Source of the DNA: Streptomyces sp. B93 | GTDB taxonomy: Bacteria; Actinomycetota; Actinomycetes; Streptomycetales; Streptomycetaceae | Length of the DNA: 64,000 nucleotides | Assembly (NCBI RefSeq): GCF_018070565.1 | Contig: NZ_JAGPXL010000001.1 | Span: 1 to 64,000, forward strand | Reading direction: 5' to 3' | Part shown: positions 26,308-39,288 of the stretch, piece after piece | How positions within the stretch are numbered: the first letter of the stretch is position 1 | How the letters are laid out: each line of letters opens with the position of its first letter | Position numbers and translations under genes: made by a program | The notes under the pieces: generated by a model | The model's input: only the letters and a program-made list of their open reading frames with translations | What the model was told of the DNA's origin: nothing | Databases searched by the model: none

Positions 26308-27579
26308 ATGGAAGGCATCTCGCTGATCCTCGCGATTGTGGTGGTAACCGCACTCGCGTTCGATTTCACGAACGGTTTCCACGACACCGCGAACGCGATG
26401 GCCACCACCATCTCGACCGGTGCGCTGAGGCCCAAGGTCGCGGTGGCCATGTCCGCCGTGCTCAACCTTGTCGGTGCGTTTCTCTCCGTGGAGGTCGCCA
26501 ACACGATCTCCAAGGGGCTGGTCGACGAAAGCGGTATTCGTCCCGAGGTCATCTTCGCCGCCCTGGTCGGCGCGATCCTCTGGAACCTGGCGACCTGGCT
26601 CGTCGGACTGCCGTCCTCCTCCTCGCACGCCCTGATGGGCGGTCTGATCGGCGCCACCATCGCCTCCGCGGGTGTCGGCGCCGTCCACGGTGACGTGCTC
26701 GTCACCAAGGTGCTGATCCCCGCCATCGCCGCCCCGCTGGTCGCGGGCATCGCCGCGATGCTGGCCACACGCCTGACCTACCGCCTTGGCCGGAAGGCCG
26801 ACGGCAAGGCCGCCGAGAAGGGCTACCGCGCCGGGCAGATCGCCTCCGCGGGCCTGGTCTCCCTGGCGCACGGCACCAACGACGCCCAGAAGACGATGGG
26901 TGTCATCACCCTCGCCCTGGTCGCCGGAGGCGCCGTCGCCCCCGACTCCGACCCGCCCATGTGGGTCATCCTCTCCGCGGGCATCGCCATCGCCCTCGGT
27001 ACCTACCTCGGCGGCTGGCGCATCATCCGCACCATGGGCAAGGGCCTGACCGACCTCCAGCCGCAGCAGGGCTTCGCCGCCCAGACCAGCGCGGCGACGG
27101 TCATCCTCGCCTCCTCCCACCTCGGCTTCTCCCTCTCCACCACGCACTCCGTCTCCGGTGCGGTGATGGGCGCGGGCCTGGGCCGCAAGGGCGGTGTGGT
27201 CCGCTGGTCCACCGCCACCCGGATGTTCGTCGCCTGGGGCCTGACCCTCCCGGCCGCCGCGCTGGTCGCCGCGCTCGCCGAGTACGTGACCGGCTTCGGG
27301 GACTGGGGCACCGCGCTGGTCGCCGTCTTCCTGGTCGCCTCCAGCGCCTACATCTGGAAGATGTCCCGCCGTGAGGTCGTCGACCACACCAACGTCAACG
27401 ACACGGACGACACCGGCCCGGTCACCGGCGCCGAGGAGTCGGCCGGGGTCGTCACCGCGGCCATCGCCGCCGTGACCCCGCCCCCGACCGCCGCCGCGGC
27501 CGAGGAACTGGTCGCCACCGTCCCCGCCCAGGCGGAACCGGCCAGCCCGGACACCAAGGCACCGCAGGCCACGGTCTGA
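26308..27579 (+). CDS. pitH2: PiT-family low-affinity inorganic phosphate transporter
   Basis: A 423-residue membrane protein with the two PiT signatures: FDFTNGFHDTANAMATTISTGAL near the N-terminus and LAHGTNDAQKTMGVI in the middle. About ten helices are visible, split by a Lys-rich loop near residue 165. The last 60 residues are polar, Ala/Pro-rich and probably cytosolic. It carries phosphate with a cation. The ATG at 26308 fits the start of the family. The locus resembles S. coelicolor pitH2, and a PHO box lies upstream. Confidence 0.92.
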   Translation: MEGISLILAIVVVTALAFDFTNGFHDTANAMATTISTGALRPKVAVAMSAVLNLVGAFLSVEVANTISKGLVDESGIRPEVIFAALVGAILWNLATWLVGLPSSSSHALMGGLIGATIASAGVGAVHGDVLVTKVLIPAIAAPLVAGIAAMLATRLTYRLGRKADGKAAEKGYRAGQIASAGLVSLAHGTNDAQKTMGVITLALVAGGAVAPDSDPPMWVILSAGIAIALGTYLGGWRIIRTMGKGLTDLQPQQGFAAQTSAATVILASSHLGFSLSTTHSVSGAVMGAGLGRKGGVVRWSTATRMFVAWGLTLPAAALVAALAEYVTGFGDWGTALVAVFLVASSAYIWKMSRREVVDHTNVNDTDDTGPVTGAEESAGVVTAAIAAVTPPPTAAAAEELVATVPAQAEPASPDTKAPQATV

Positions 27580-27611
27580 GCCCGCATCCAGGTACGTAAG
27601 GAACTCAGCAG

Positions 27612-27833
27612 ATGAAGATCGACTGGGCGGCCCTCGGCTCCGTCTTCGGCGTCAGCCTCGTGGCCACCGTGGCCCTCGTGGCCCTGTTCACCCTCGGCAT
27701 CGCGGGCCTCTCCCGTCATGAGCGCGCCTCCCAGCGGGGCGGCTCGGACGCGGTCGCGGTGACCGGCGCGTACGCCTGCTTCGCGGCCTGCGCGGCGGCG
27801 GTGGCGTACGGGATCTATCTGATCGTGGCCTAG
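27612..27833 (+). CDS. Small membrane protein downstream of the phosphate transporter
   Basis: A 73-residue protein with two hydrophobic helices (about 5-31 and 48-71) separated by a short charged loop SRHERASQRGG. It follows pitH2 by 32 bases, with GGAA before the ATG, and shares its terminator at 27846-27889, so the two are probably one transcript. I do not know a function. It could be an accessory subunit of the transporter. Confidence 0.8.
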   Translation: MKIDWAALGSVFGVSLVATVALVALFTLGIAGLSRHERASQRGGSDAVAVTGAYACFAACAAAVAYGIYLIVA

Positions 27834-27845
27834 GGCCGCGACGCA

Positions 27846-27889
27846 CTCCGCCCTGCGGGGCGCCCACGAGCGCTCCCCGCAGGGCGGAG
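27846..27889 (+). terminator. 15-bp perfect hairpin after the phosphate transporter operon
   Basis: CTCCGCCCTGCGGGG (27846-27860) pairs perfectly with CCCCGCAGGGCGGAG (27875-27889) with a 14-base loop. It lies 12 bases after the last stop and insulates the downstream riboswitch. Confidence 0.8.
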
Positions 27890-27959
27890 CCATGTCCGCA
27901 CGCGTCCCGGTGTGGGCCTCCACACACTCCAGCCTCGCAGGTCAACGGCAAGTTGACGG

Positions 27960-28092
27960 CCCTTCGGGGGGCATGGTGGACTGCCCGGGCCATGTACGGC
28001 GGCAGGAGAGGAAGCCCGGTGCGAATCCGGCGCGGTCCCGCCACTGTGACCGGGGAGGACATCCCCGGGAGCCAGGAACTCTCACCGCCGGT
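27960..28092 (+). ncRNA. Cobalamin (adenosylcobalamin) riboswitch
   Basis: The aptamer core is recognisable: GGAAGCCCGGTGCGAATCC, then GCGGTCCCGCCACTGTGACC, then a variable hairpin (CGGGGA with TCCCCG), then the B12 box AGCCAGGAACTCTCACCGCC at 28070-28089. It precedes the whole cobalamin operon and would repress it when the cofactor is plentiful. Edges are approximate. A further hairpin (CAGGG 28103-28107 with CCCTG 28116-28120) lies just before a good ribosome binding site and may be the regulatory switch. Confidence 0.92.
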
Positions 28093-28137
28093 CTCGTCGA
28101 ACCAGGGCGTGGACACCCTGAGTGAGGACATACCGCG

Positions 28138-28206
28138 ATGCTCGGCTGCCGATTGCGCCCCCGGACGACAAGCGCCCCCCATCCGTCCGACCCCACGGTC
28201 GGCTGA
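28138..28206 (+). CDS. Possible 22-residue leader peptide before cobD
   Basis: The ORF encodes MLGCRLRPRTTSAPHPSDPTVG and ends 5 bases before the cobD ATG. It starts 8 bases after GTGAGGAC, a better ribosome binding site than the one in front of cobD. Translation of this peptide could therefore couple riboswitch control to cobD. It is only a candidate: the residues have no recognised family and Arg/Pro content is what GC-rich sequence gives by chance. Confidence 0.35.
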   Translation: MLGCRLRPRTTSAPHPSDPTVG

Positions 28207-28211
28207 GCCCG

Positions 28212-29165
28212 ATGCGTGCCGGTCGCGTCTTCGCGTACGGCGCCACCGTCGGCCTCCTGGGTGACCTCCTCCTCGGCGATCCGCGCCGCGGGCACCCGGT
28301 GGCCGTGTTCGGGCGTGCCGCGAGCGGTGTGGAGCGGGTGCTGTGGCGTGACCACCGCGGCTGGGGCGCCCTGCACACCGCGGTGTGCGCCGGTGGCGCC
28401 GTCGCCCTGGGTGCCGTGGCGTCCCGGGTCGTACGCCCCTCCCCCACCGCCTCCGTCGCGCTGACCGGCGTCGCCACCTGGGCGGTCGTCGGCGGTGCCT
28501 CGCTCGGCCGGGAGGCCCGGGCCATCGGGCGTGCGCTTCAGGCCGGGGACGTCGAGGGGGCGCGGGAGCGGCTGCCGCACCTGTGCGGGCGGGACCCGCA
28601 GGCGCTGGACGCGGACGGGATCGCCCGCGCGGTCGTGGAGTCCGTCGCCGAGAACACCTCCGACGCGGTGGTGGGCGCCCTGGTGTGGGGCGCCGTCGCC
28701 GGGGTGCCGGGGCTGCTCGGCTTCCGCGCCGTGAACACCCTGGACGCGATGGTCGGGCACAAGTCCCCCCGGTACCGCCGCTACGGCTGGGCCTCCGCCC
28801 GCCTCGACGACCTCGCGGGATGGCCGGGGGCACGGCTGACCGCCGTACTCGCAGCCCTGGCGGGAGACGATCCGCGCGGTGCCGTACGGGCCTGGCGTGC
28901 GGACGCGGCGAAGCATCCGAGCCCCAACGCGGGGCCGGTGGAGGCGTCGTTCGCGGGCGCGCTCGGGGTGCGGCTCGGCGGGACGCTGTCGTACGGGGGG
29001 CGGGTCGAGCACCGGCCGGTCCTCAACGGGGACGCCGGGCGGTCCGTCGCCGTGGCGGACGTGGAGCGGGCGGTGCGGCTGTCGCGCCGCGTGGGGCTGC
29101 TCGCGCTCGGCGCGTGTGCCGCCGGGCGGCTGCTGATCGGCAGGAGAAGGGGGCGTACGTCATGA
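28212..29165 (+). CDS. cobD: Adenosylcobinamide-phosphate synthase CobD (CbiB)
   Basis: A 317-residue membrane protein that joins the aminopropanol arm to adenosylcobyric acid. Family blocks are DLLLGDPRRGHPV near the start, VVESVAENTSDAVVGALVWG, NTLDAMVGHKSPRYRRYGWASARLDD and AKHPSPNAGPVEASFAGALGVRLGG. I chose the ATG at 28212 since the family starts with MRAGRVFAYG. A GTG at 28122 would add an unusual 30-residue leader. It is the first gene of the operon and overlaps cobQ by ATGA. Confidence 0.92.
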   Translation: MRAGRVFAYGATVGLLGDLLLGDPRRGHPVAVFGRAASGVERVLWRDHRGWGALHTAVCAGGAVALGAVASRVVRPSPTASVALTGVATWAVVGGASLGREARAIGRALQAGDVEGARERLPHLCGRDPQALDADGIARAVVESVAENTSDAVVGALVWGAVAGVPGLLGFRAVNTLDAMVGHKSPRYRRYGWASARLDDLAGWPGARLTAVLAALAGDDPRGAVRAWRADAAKHPSPNAGPVEASFAGALGVRLGGTLSYGGRVEHRPVLNGDAGRSVAVADVERAVRLSRRVGLLALGACAAGRLLIGRRRGRTS

Positions 29166-30669
29166 CCGGTGGGGGGCTTCTCGTCGCGGGCACCACGTCC
29201 GACGCCGGGAAGAGCGTCGTCACGGCCGGGATCTGCCGGTGGCTGGTGCGGCAGGGCGTGAAGGTGGCGCCGTTCAAGGCGCAGAACATGTCGCTGAACT
29301 CGTTCGTGACCCGCGAGGGCGCCGAGATCGGGCGGGCGCAGGCCATGCAGGCGCAGGCCTGCCGGGTCGAGCCGACCGCGCTGATGAACCCGGTGCTGCT
29401 CAAGCCGGGCGGGGAGCAGTCCAGTCAGGTGGTGCTGCTCGGCAAGCCGGTCGGTGAGCTGAGCGCCCGTGGGTACCACGGCGGGCGGCAGCAGCGGCTC
29501 CTCGGGACCGTGCTGGACTGTCTGGCCGAGTTGCGGGGCACGTATGACGCGGTGATCTGTGAGGGGGCGGGCAGTCCCGCCGAGATCAACCTGCGCCGCA
29601 CCGACATCGTCAACATGGGCGTCGCCCGCGGCGCCCGGCTGCCCGTGCTGGTCGTCGGGGACATCGACCGGGGCGGTGTCTTCGCCTCCTTCTTCGGGAC
29701 CGTGGCACTGCTGTCGCGGGAGGACCAGGAACTGGTCGCCGGGTTCCTCGTCAACAAGTTCCGCGGGGACGTGTCCCTGCTGGAGCCGGGCCTCGACATG
29801 CTGAACGGCCTCACCGGGCGCTGGACGTACGGGGTGCTGCCGTACCGGCACGGGCTCGGCATCGACGAGGAGGACGGACTCCGGGTCTCCCTGCGCGGGG
29901 CCGTGCGGGAGTCGGACGTCGCCCCGCCCGTCGGCGAGGACGTGCTGCGCGTCGCCGTCTGCGCCGTGCCGCTGATGTCCAACTTCACCGACGTCGACGC
30001 GCTGGCCGCCGAACCCGGCGTCGTGGTGCGGTTCGTGGACCGGCCGGAGGAACTCGCCGACGCGGACCTGGTCGTCGTACCGGGGACGCGCGGCACGGTC
30101 CGGGCGCTGGAGTGGCTCCGGGAGCGAGGGCTCGGGGAGGCGCTGGTGCGGCGGGCCCGCGAGGGGCGCCCCGTGCTCGGGATCTGCGGCGGGTTCCAGG
30201 TCCTCGGTGAGCGCATCGAGGACGAGGTGGAGAGCCGCCGGGGTCAGGTGGACGGGCTCGGCGTCCTCCCCGTACGGGTGCGGTTCGCCCGCGAGAAGAC
30301 TCTCACCCGGCCCGTCGGCGAGGCCCTCGGCCAGCGGGTCGACGGCTACGAGATCCACCACGGGGTCGCCTCCGTCGAGGGCGGCGATCCCTTCCTCGAC
30401 GGCTGCCGGGTCGGTCAGACCTGGGGCACCCACTGGCACGGCTCACTGGAGTCGGACGGCTTCCGGCGGGCCTTCCTGCGCGAGGTCGCCGCCGCCGCGG
30501 GCCGCCGCTTCACCCCCGCCCCCGACACGTCGTTCGCCGCGCTGCGCGAGGAACAGCTCGACCGGCTCGGCGACCTGATCGAACAGCACGCGGACACGGA
30601 CGCGCTGTGGCGGCTCATCGAGTCCGGCGCGCCACCAGGACTGCCCTTCATCCCACCGGGAGCGCCCGC

Positions 30670-30673
<4 letters not shown>
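29162..30673 (+). CDS. cobQ: Cobyric acid synthase CobQ
   Basis: A 503-residue enzyme that amidates four side chains of adenosylcobyrinic acid a,c-diamide using glutamine and ATP. The N-terminal ATP domain has GTTSDAGKSVVTAG and APFKAQNMSLNS. The C-terminal class I glutamine amidotransferase-like domain has GICGGFQVLGE (nucleophile Cys) and the later YEIHHG and WGTHWHG. Length is typical. The ATG overlaps the cobD stop, and its own stop overlaps cobN by ATGA. Confidence 0.95.
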
Positions 30674-34319
<3,646 letters not shown>

Positions 34320-34323
<4 letters not shown>

Positions 34324-36314
34324 CCACCCCGTTTCCGTTCTCGGCCGTCGTGGGTCAGGACGACCTGCGCCTGGCGCTCCTGCTGAACGCGGTCTCCCCG
34401 CAGGTCGGCGGTGTGCTGGTGCGGGGCGAGAAGGGCACCGCCAAGTCCACGGCCGTACGGGCGCTCTCGGCGCTGCTGCCCGGGGTCGCGGTCGTCCCGG
34501 GCTGCCGTTTCTCCTGTGATCCCACGGCACCGGACCCCTCCTGCCCGGACGGGCCGCACGAGCGTGGCGACGGTGCCGCACGGCCCGCGCGGATGGTCGA
34601 GCTGCCCGTCGGCGCCTCCGAGGACCGGCTCGTCGGCGCGCTGGACATCGAGCGGGCGCTCGCGGAGGGCGTGAAGGCCTTCGAGCCGGGCCTCCTCGCC
34701 GACGCGCACCGGGGCATCCTCTACGTCGACGAGGTCAACCTCCTCCACGACCACCTCGTCGACCTGCTGCTGGACGCCGCCGCGATGGGTGCCTCGTACG
34801 TCGAGCGCGAGGGCGTCTCCGTGCGGCACGCCGCGCGGTTCCTGCTGGTCGGGACCATGAATCCCGAGGAGGGCGAGCTGCGGCCCCAGCTCCTCGACCG
34901 GTTCGGGCTGACCGTCGAGGTCGCCGCGTCACGGGAGCCGGAGCAGCGGGTGGAGGTCGTACGGCGGCGGCTCGCCTACGACGACGATCCGGCGGGTTTC
35001 GCCGCGCGGTGGGCGGACGAGGAGGCCGCCGTACGGCAGCGGATCGGGGCGGCGCGGGAGTTGCTGCCGTCGGTCCGGCTGGGCGACGGGGCGCTGCGGC
35101 AGATCGCGGCGACCTGTGCGGCCTTCGAGGTGGACGGCATGCGGGCCGACATCGTGATGGCGCGGACGGCCACCGCGCTGGCGGCCTGGGCCGGGCGCAC
35201 GGAGGTGCTGGCGGAGGACGTGCGGCAGGCCGCGCTGCTGGCGCTGCCGCACCGCAGGCGCCGCAATCCCTTCGACGCGCCGGGCCTCGACGAGGACAAG
35301 CTCGACGAGACGCTGGAGGAGTTCTCCGGGGAGGGGGACGGGGGCGGGGACGACGATCCGGACCCGGGGCCCGGTGGGCCCGGCGGTGGCGGGCAGCCCG
35401 GTCCGCAGGACGGTGACGGCTCCGCGCCCCCTGAGGCCGGGGACGGGGGCGAGTCGCGGACTTCGGCAGCCGGGGCGGGTGAGCAGTCCGCCGTGCGGGC
35501 CGCCGAGCCGTTCCGGACGAAGGTGCTGAGCGTGCCCGGGATCGGCACGGGTGCCGCCGGGCGGCGGTCCCGGGCGCGGACCGAGCAGGGGCGGACGATC
35601 GGGGCCCGGCGGCCCCAGGGGGTGCTGTCGAAGCTGCACCTCGCGGCGACCGTGCGGGCGGCGGCACCGCACCAGCGGGCGCGGGGCCGCGGCGGGGCCG
35701 GGCTGGTGCTGCGCCGGGACGACCTCCGGCAGGCGGTGCGCGAAGGGCGTGAGTCCAATCTCGTGCTGTTCGTCGTGGACGCCTCCGGGTCGATGGCGGC
35801 GCGGCAGCGGATGAGTGCGGTGAAGGGGGCCGTGCTGTCGCTGCTGCTGGACGCGTACCAGCGCCGGGACAAGGTGGGGCTGGTGACGTTCCGGGGGTCG
35901 GCGGCCGAGGTCGCGCTGCCGCCGACGTCGTCGGTCGACGCGGCGGCGGCCCGGCTGGAGTCGCTGCCCACGGGTGGCCGTACGCCGCTGGCGGCCGGGC
36001 TCCTCAAGGCGCATGACGTGCTGCGGGTGGAGCGGCTGCGGGACCCCTCGCGGCGCGCGCTGGTCGTCGTGGTGACGGACGGACGGGCCACCGGCGGGCC
36101 CGAGCCCGTGGCGCTGGCCTCCCGCGCCGCGCGGCTGCTCGCGGCCGAGGAGGTCGCCTCGGTGGTCGTGGACTGCGAGTCGGGGCCGGTGCGGCTCGGG
36201 CTCGCGGGGCGGCTCGCCGGTGAGCTGGGCGGCAGTGCCGTGACGCTCGACGAGCTGCGGGCGGACGCGATCGCCGGGTTGGTGAAGGACGTGACGTCGA
36301 GGAGGGCCGCGTAG
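34320..36314 (+). CDS. Fused ChlI-ChlD-type chelatase subunit (partner of CobN)
   Basis: A 664-residue protein. The N-terminal AAA+ domain has Walker A GEKGTAKST, ILYVDEVNLL and GTMNPEEGELRPQLLDRFGL. An acidic, Gly/Pro-rich linker occupies about residues 330-400 (DGGGDDDPDPGPGGPGGGG). A VWA domain with the metal-dependent adhesion site DASGSMAARQRMS lies in the C-terminal third. This is the magnesium chelatase I+D arrangement, replacing CobS and CobT as the cobaltochelatase motor. The GTG overlaps the cobN stop and the stop overlaps the cobO start. Confidence 0.9.
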
Positions 36315-36913
36315 TGCCGCAGGGGCAGCCGAGTGTCGTGCCGGAGGACGGCCTGACGACACGTCAGCGGCGTAACCGTCCGCTCGTCGTCGTGCACACC
36401 GGCGTCGGCAAGGGGAAGTCCACCGCCGCCTTCGGGCTCGCGCTGCGGGCCTGGAACCAGGGGTGGCCGATCGGGGTGTTCCAGTTCGTCAAGTCGGCGA
36501 AGTGGAAGGTCGGCGAGGAGCGGGCGCTGCGCGTGCTCGGGGACTCCGGGGAGGGCGGCTCCGTCGCCTGGCACAAGATGGGCGAGGGCTGGTCCTGGGT
36601 GCAGCGCGACGCGCAGCTCGACAACGAGGAGAAGGCCCGGGAGGGCTGGGAGCAGGTCAAGCGTGACCTGGCCGCCGAGACGTACCGGCTGTACGTGCTG
36701 GACGAGTTCGCGTACCCGATGCACTGGGGGTGGGTCGACACCGACGAGGTGGTGGAGGTGCTGCGGGCGCGGCCCGGGACCCAGCACGTCGTCATCACCG
36801 GGCGGAACGCACCGCGGAAGCTGGTCGACTTCGCCGATCTGGTGACCGACATGTCCAAGGTGAAGCACCCGATGGACGTCGGGCAGAAGGGGCAGAGGGG
36901 CATCGAGTGGTGA
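36314..36913 (+). CDS. cobO: Cob(I)yrinic acid a,c-diamide adenosyltransferase CobO
   Basis: A 199-residue CobA/CobO-type enzyme that transfers the 5'-deoxyadenosyl group from ATP to cobalt. The P-loop is GVGKGKSTAAFGLALRAW. The block FQFVKSAKWKVGEE and the end of the nucleotide fold LYVLDEFAYPMHWGWVD are typical, as is TGRNAPRKLVDFADLVTDM. The GTG start at 36314 shares a base with the upstream stop, indicating coupling. Confidence 0.94.
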   Translation: MPQGQPSVVPEDGLTTRQRRNRPLVVVHTGVGKGKSTAAFGLALRAWNQGWPIGVFQFVKSAKWKVGEERALRVLGDSGEGGSVAWHKMGEGWSWVQRDAQLDNEEKAREGWEQVKRDLAAETYRLYVLDEFAYPMHWGWVDTDEVVEVLRARPGTQHVVITGRNAPRKLVDFADLVTDMSKVKHPMDVGQKGQRGIEW

Positions 36914-38379
36914 CGTGTGCCGTCCCTCGGCTGGTCGTCGCGGCGCCGTCGTCGGGCAGCGGCAAGACCACCGTCGCCACGGGGCTGATGGCCGCGTTCG
37001 CCGCGCGGGGGCTGGCCGTGTCGCCGCACAAGGTCGGGCCCGACTACATCGATCCCGGCTACCACGCGCTGGCCACCGGGCGGGCGGGGCGCAACCTCGA
37101 CGCGTACCTGTGCGGGACGGAGCTGATCGCCCCGCTGTTCGCGCACGGTGCGCGGGGGTGTGACATCGCCGTCGTCGAGGGTGTGATGGGACTGTACGAC
37201 GGGGCCGCGGGGGAGGGTGAACTGGCGTCCACCGCGCAGGTCGCGAAGCTGCTGCGGGCGCCGGTGGTGCTCGTCGTGGACGCGTCGGCGCAGTCGCGGT
37301 CGGTGGCGGCGCTGGTGCACGGGTTCGTGTCGTGGGATCCGGAGGTGCGGGTCGGGGGCGTGATCCTCAACAAGGTGGGGTCCGACCGGCACGAGGCGTT
37401 GTTGCGGGAGGCGCTGGAGTCGGTCGGGGTGCCGGTGCTGGGGGTTTTGCGGCGGGTGGATCAGGTGGCCACGCCGTCCCGGCACCTGGGGTTGGTGCCG
37501 GTGGCCGAGCGGCGGGGTGCGGCGGTGGGGGCGGTCGCGGCGATGGGGGCACAGGTCGCGGGCGGATGTGATCTGGAGGCGTTGGCCGCGTTGGCGCGTA
37601 GCGCTGGGGCGCTGGCCTGTGCGGGGTGGGAGCCGGGTGCGGCTCTGGCTTCTTCGCCCCCGCCGCCCCTTCCCTTCCCGACCCCGGGGGCTGTGCCCCC
37701 GGACCCCCCTTTCGGCCCTGAACGGGCCTCGTCCTCAAGCGCCGGACGGGCTGAGAGTGCCGGGTCGGGTGGTACGGCTCCTGTCGTTGCCGTTGCCGGG
37801 GGGCCCGCCTTCACCTTTTCCTATGCCGAGCATGCCGAGCTGCTCGCTGCCGCCGGGGCCGAGGTCGTCGTCTTTGATCCGTTGCGGGACGAGGCGTTGC
37901 CCGAGGGGACTCGGGGGCTCGTCGTCGGTGGAGGCTTTCCCGAGGTGTACGGCGGTGAGCTGTCGGCCAACGAGGTGCTGCGCAAGGCCCTGCGGCAGCT
38001 GGCCATGAGCGGGGCGCCGGTGGCGGCCGAGTGTGCGGGGCTGCTGTATCTGTGCCGGGAGCTGGACGGGCGGCCGATGTGCGGGGTGCTGGACGCCGGC
38101 GCGCGGATGTCGGAGCGGCTCACGCTCGGGTACCGGGACGCCGTGGCGGTCAGTGACAGTGTGCTGGCCGCGCCGGGGGCCCGGATGCGGGGGCACGAGT
38201 TCCACCGGACGGTCGTCGAGCCGGGGGCGGGGGCGGCGCCCGCGTGGGGTGTGCGGGGCGCGCGGCCCCGGGTGGAGGGCTTTGTGGAGCGCGGTGTGCA
38301 CGCGAGTTATCTGCACACGCACTGGGCGTCGGCGCCCGGTGTGGCCCGTCGGTTCGTGGAGAGGTGCCGGACGTCATGA
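36910..38379 (+). CDS. cobB: Cobyrinate a,c-diamide synthase CobB with repeat-derived linker
   Basis: A 489-residue enzyme that amidates the a and c side chains of cobyrinate or hydrogenobyrinate. The N-terminal P-loop domain has SSGSGKTTVATGLMAAF, KVGPDYIDPGYH and EGVMGLYDGA. The C-terminal glutamine amidotransferase has GGGFPEVYGGELSAN, AECAGLLYLC (nucleophile Cys) and ASYLHTHWA. Between them, about residues 248-283 form a Pro/Ser-rich linker encoded by a dispersed Streptomyces repeat (37651-37754). The domains themselves are intact. GTG 36907 and GTG 36910 are both possible starts. Confidence 0.92.
   Translation: MTCAVPRLVVAAPSSGSGKTTVATGLMAAFAARGLAVSPHKVGPDYIDPGYHALATGRAGRNLDAYLCGTELIAPLFAHGARGCDIAVVEGVMGLYDGAAGEGELASTAQVAKLLRAPVVLVVDASAQSRSVAALVHGFVSWDPEVRVGGVILNKVGSDRHEALLREALESVGVPVLGVLRRVDQVATPSRHLGLVPVAERRGAAVGAVAAMGAQVAGGCDLEALAALARSAGALACAGWEPGAALASSPPPPLPFPTPGAVPPDPPFGPERASSSSAGRAESAGSGGTAPVVAVAGGPAFTFSYAEHAELLAAAGAEVVVFDPLRDEALPEGTRGLVVGGGFPEVYGGELSANEVLRKALRQLAMSGAPVAAECAGLLYLCRELDGRPMCGVLDAGARMSERLTLGYRDAVAVSDSVLAAPGARMRGHEFHRTVVEPGAGAAPAWGVRGARPRVEGFVERGVHASYLHTHWASAPGVARRFVERCRTS
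37651..37754. repeat. Dispersed Streptomyces repeat inside the cobB coding sequence
   Basis: The segment starts TTCGCCCCCGCCGCCCCT, contains the hairpin CCGGGGGC TGT GCCCCCGG (37684-37702) and ends with CTCAAGCGCCGGACGGGCTG. This combination is familiar to me as a repeat scattered between genes in many Streptomyces genomes. Here it lies in frame between the two CobB domains. The family identity is from memory, not from a search. Confidence 0.7.
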
Positions 38380-39113
38380 GCAGCGACAGCACGTTGGTCG
38401 GGGTCGGGGTGGGGCCCGGTGACCCGGAGCTGGTGACCGTCAAGGGCGTCAACGCGTTGCGTGCCGCGGACGTCGTCGTCGTACCGGTGATGGACACGGG
38501 TGAGCGGGGGCGGGCCGAGGCGACGGTGTCCCACTACGTGCCGGCGGAGAAGGTCGTGCGGGTGGTGTTCGCGCTGAACGAGCGGACCGACCGGGCACGG
38601 CGGGAGGCGGCGTGGGACGCGGCCGGTGAACGGGTGGCGGGGCTGCTGCGGGAGCACGCCCGCGTCGCCTTCGCGACCATCGGCGATCCGAACGTGTACT
38701 CCACCTTCACCTATCTCGCGCAGACCGTCGGGGAGCTGGTGCCGGGGCTGGTCGTGGAGACGGTGCCGGGGATCACCGCCATGCAGGACCTCGCCGCCCG
38801 GTCGGGTGCCGTGCTCACCGAGGGGACGGAGCCGTTGACGCTGGTGCCGGTGACGGCGGGCGCGGCGGTGCTGAAGGACGCGCTGAGCGGGCCCGGGACG
38901 GTCGTCGCCTACAAGTTCGGGCGGCATGCCGCCGAGGTCGCGGAGGCGCTGTGGGACAGCGGGCGGCTGGAGGGTGCCGTGTGGGGGTCGGCGCTGGGGC
39001 TGCCGGAGGAGTCGATCCGGCCCGCCGCCGATCTGGAGGGTGCCGTGCTGCCGTATCTGTCGACGCTCATCGCGCCCGCGCGGCGGGACGGTGGGCGGGG
39101 CGGGAAGCTGTGA
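38376..39113 (+). CDS. cobI: Precorrin-2 C20-methyltransferase CobI
   Basis: A 245-residue SAM-dependent tetrapyrrole methylase that methylates precorrin-2 at C20. The N-terminal GVGVGPGDPELVTVKGVNAL is the family loop. FATIGDPNVYSTFTYLA and VETVPGITAMQDLAA are the second and third conserved blocks. It starts with ATG overlapping the cobB stop. After it comes the only sizeable gap in the operon, 175 bases before cobM. Confidence 0.93.
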   Translation: MSSDSTLVGVGVGPGDPELVTVKGVNALRAADVVVVPVMDTGERGRAEATVSHYVPAEKVVRVVFALNERTDRARREAAWDAAGERVAGLLREHARVAFATIGDPNVYSTFTYLAQTVGELVPGLVVETVPGITAMQDLAARSGAVLTEGTEPLTLVPVTAGAAVLKDALSGPGTVVAYKFGRHAAEVAEALWDSGRLEGAVWGSALGLPEESIRPAADLEGAVLPYLSTLIAPARRDGGRGGKL

Positions 39114-39288
39114 CGGAGCGCCGGGCGGTGTCCTCCGCTCATTCGCCGACTCCGACCGCCAGCCCCTTCGCTCCGTGCGCGGCCTGACGGGCCGCCAGCG
39201 TCATCAGGAACGCGCCGAGCGCGACGAAGACCGTCGTCCGTAGCAACCGCAGTACACCCAGACACTTCTCAGGAGAGGACTCCGACTC

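Larger units (their letters stand above)
27834..28211. other. Long intergenic region holding terminator, B12 riboswitch and leader ORF
   Basis: This 378-base region holds, in order, the terminator of the pitH2 operon, an unassigned stretch, the cobalamin riboswitch and a possible 22-codon leader ORF. The cobD start follows immediately. Confidence 0.8.

Noticed and set aside
28122..28211. GTG at 28122 as cobD start
   Set aside because: It would add a 30-residue Pro/Arg-rich leader that CobD proteins lack, and the ribosome binding site there fits the leader ORF at 28138 better.
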